From: Anaerolineae bacterium
Lineage (GTDB): Bacteria; Chloroflexota; Anaerolineae; JAADDB01
Assembly (NCBI GenBank): GCA_015489285.1
Contig: WGAA01000134.1
Coordinates: 1-6,756 of the forward strand
Direction of reading: 5' to 3'
DNA: 6,756 nt
In this document: one piece after another, positions 6,226 through 6,756 of the stretch
Layout of the letters: every line of letters starts with the position of its first letter
Position numbering within the stretch: the stretch's first letter is position 1
The notes under the pieces: generated by a model
Seen by the model: the letters and a program-made list of their open reading frames with translations, nothing else
Database searches by the model: none
Told to the model about the DNA's origin: nothing
Position numbers and translations under genes: made by a program

Positions 6226-6328
6226 GGGTTCGGACGCTGCCCCATGGCCGGTTCGAGGCCGGAAGTTCAGGACCTAATGAACATCCGGCTGTTTACCCGC
6301 ACGGCGCTGCTGGGCCAACCTTTCGTTC

Positions 6329-6384
6329 GTCGTTGGTCGGTCGTCGGTTGTCGGTCGTCATGCGTCACTCGTCATGCGTCAGGC
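6329..6384. repeat. Array of eight GTCNNNN heptamers
   Basis: Eight consecutive 7-bp units begin with GTC: GTCGTTG, GTCGGTC, GTCGGTT, GTCGGTC, GTCATGC, GTCACTC, GTCATGC, GTCAGGC. The last four form the left arm of element copy 2, so that arm is the continuation of a longer degenerate tandem array. It is preceded by GCCAACCTTT (6314-6323). Confidence 0.7.
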
Positions 6385-6455
6385 GCCGGTGAGGAAGTAG
6401 GCACGGCAGGTGCGGCTTGGATTGATGACGTGGTGCGTGATGCGTAATCCGTAAC
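6357..6455. repeat. Heptamer-armed inverted repeat element, copy 2
   Basis: Same orientation and arms as copy 1. The left 38 bp (6357-6394) are identical to 5871-5908, the centre is 42 bp and diverged, and the right arm is 6427-6455. Both copies are followed by CTT. The two copies bracket about 395 bp containing the hairpin modules. Confidence 0.75.
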
Positions 6456-6505
6456 TTAAGGTCACGTTGGCGCTGCCAAGCCAACCCTATCTCCTCGCCA
6501 ACCTT

Positions 6506-6540
6506 TTAATCGTTAATTGTCAATCGTTAATCGTTGTCTT
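6506..6540. repeat. AT-rich heptamer array (TTAATCG type)
   Basis: Units TTAATCG, TTAATTG, TCAATCG, TTAATCG and TTGTCTT repeat every 7 bp. Shifted by one unit boundary they read GTTAATT, GTCAATC, GTTAATC, the same GTY-led pattern as the other arrays but AT-rich. GCCAACCTTT (6497-6506) stands immediately before it, as it does just before the array at 6329. Confidence 0.65.
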
Positions 6541-6553
6541 TTCACGCCATCCG

Positions 6554-6589
6554 GTTACTCGTTACTCCGTTACTCGTTAGTCGTGATGT
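6554..6589. repeat. Heptamer array (GTTACTC type)
   Basis: GTTACTC occurs at 6554, 6561 and 6569 (one extra C before the third), followed by GTTAGTC and GTGATGT. It ends just before the promoter of the antitoxin-like gene, so any effect of the array on DNA structure or transcription would fall on that gene. Confidence 0.65.
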
Positions 6590-6596
6590 GGAAGGG

Positions 6597-6625
6597 TTGT
6601 GGTGCCTAAACACCTGTGGTAGAAT
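6597..6625 (+). promoter_or_regulatory. Promoter with small dyads ahead of the antitoxin-like gene
   Basis: TTGTGG (6597-6602) and TAGAAT (6620-6625) are separated by 17 bp. The -10 is one base from consensus; the -35 matches only TTG. GGTG-CCTAAA-CACC lies in the spacer, and TGGT-AGAATC-ACCA straddles the -10. If the downstream protein is a ribbon-helix-helix regulator these could be its operators; that part is inference. Confidence 0.5.
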
Positions 6626-6654
6626 CACCATGTCAGGTCGATGAGGGCAGCGTG

Positions 6655-6660
6655 AAGGAG
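6655..6660 (+). promoter_or_regulatory. Strong Shine-Dalgarno site
   Basis: AAGGAG ends 7 nt before ATG 6668, near-ideal spacing, and fixes the start of the following gene. It is the best ribosome site in the window, consistent with an independently transcribed first gene. Confidence 0.8.
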
Positions 6661-6667
6661 AGAGGCT

Positions 6668-6756
6668 ATGAGCACCGTTGAGGTCAAAGTTCGCCTCCCC
6701 GATAGCACTTACAAACAATTGGATGATTTGGCCAGGCAACAGCACCGCACGCTTGA
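6668..6756 (+). CDS. N-terminus of a ribbon-helix-helix / antitoxin-like protein (partial)
   Basis: Only the first 29 residues are present: MSTVEVKVRLPDSTYKQLDD followed by LARQQHRTL. An N-terminal beta strand of alternating residues (VEVKVRLP) leads into an amphipathic helix (STYKQLDDLARQQ) and then a turn with R-T-L before a second helix would begin. This is the pattern of MetJ/Arc-type ribbon-helix-helix proteins such as CopG- or VapB-like antitoxins, which dimerise through the strand and bind operators near their own promoter. A toxin gene, often PIN-domain, would be expected downstream but lies outside the window. The promoter with dyads fits autoregulation. Codon and base use is less GC-rich than in the surface-glycan genes, which may indicate a separate origin. 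A short alpha-helical protein of another family remains possible. Confidence 0.6.
   Translation, partial: MSTVEVKVRLPDSTYKQLDDLARQQHRTL

Larger units (their letters stand above)
5740..6667. other. Repeat-rich intergenic region without a credible gene
   Basis: This 928-bp gap separates the divergent flippase operon and the antitoxin-like gene. Open frames here are short, lack ribosome sites, and consist largely of translated repeats. It holds a promoter on the minus strand, a 16-bp palindrome, two copies of a heptamer-armed element, further heptamer arrays, a 39-bp direct repeat, four hairpins, and a promoter on the plus strand. I saw no transposase remnant or tRNA. A structured non-coding RNA in 6000-6230 cannot be excluded. 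Confidence 0.75.

Noticed and set aside
6246..6270. tRNA T-arm-like sequence with GGTTCGAGGCC
   Set aside because: The stem pairs over only four bases and no matching acceptor strand, D-arm or anticodon arm lies at the right distance upstream.
5886..6277. Small open frames on both strands in the gap (86 and 93 residues)
   Set aside because: They are translations of the 39-bp repeats and hairpins (PCYIEAKA occurs twice) and lack ribosome sites.
5966..6356. Insertion sequence bracketed by the two heptamer-armed elements
   Set aside because: No transposase frame or remnant is visible in the ~390 bp between them; the copies are direct repeats and better described as separate elements.
6329..6589. 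CRISPR array
   Set aside because: Repeats are 7 bp, contiguous and degenerate, with no spacers and no cas genes.

Overview
The window is GC-rich DNA with tightly packed genes, overlapping start and stop codons, and proteins of the kind found in cell-surface polysaccharide loci. A TPTPTP stalk before a C-terminal membrane anchor, very high GC, and heptamer and hairpin repeats between genes suggest a member of the Chloroflexota (Anaerolineae-like). That assignment is inference from style, not from a marker gene.

Layout. (1) Positions 1-1975, plus strand: the C-terminal end of a membrane-anchored protein, a zinc-ribbon SAM-dependent methyltransferase, and a family 2 glycosyltransferase. Each start overlaps the previous stop. 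(2) Positions 5739-1863, minus strand: a Wzx-like flippase, an alkaline-phosphatase-superfamily phosphodiesterase, and an endonuclease/exonuclease/phosphatase (EEP) family hydrolase. They are 2-5 bp apart and probably share one promoter near 5800. The two operons converge and overlap by 113 bp at 1863-1975, where a small palindrome encodes part of both C-termini. (3) Positions 5740-6667: 928 bp with no credible gene but dense repeats. These comprise a 16-bp perfect palindrome, two copies of a 91-99 bp element with inverted heptamer arms, further heptamer arrays, a 39-bp direct repeat, and four hairpins, three of them associated with ATGTAGC. (4) From 6668, plus strand: the start of a small protein resembling ribbon-helix-helix antitoxins, with a good promoter and Shine-Dalgarno sequence, cut by the window end.

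How the genes may work together. The glycosyltransferase adds a sugar, the methyltransferase could modify a sugar or carrier, and the flippase would move a lipid-linked glycan across the membrane. The two cytoplasmic phosphoesterases made with the flippase could hydrolyse phosphodiester or pyrophosphate intermediates, but their substrates cannot be read from the sequence.

I found no clear new enzymatic system. The least explained material is the repeat-rich gap and a family of short C-rich/G-rich palindromes that also sit in frame inside genes.
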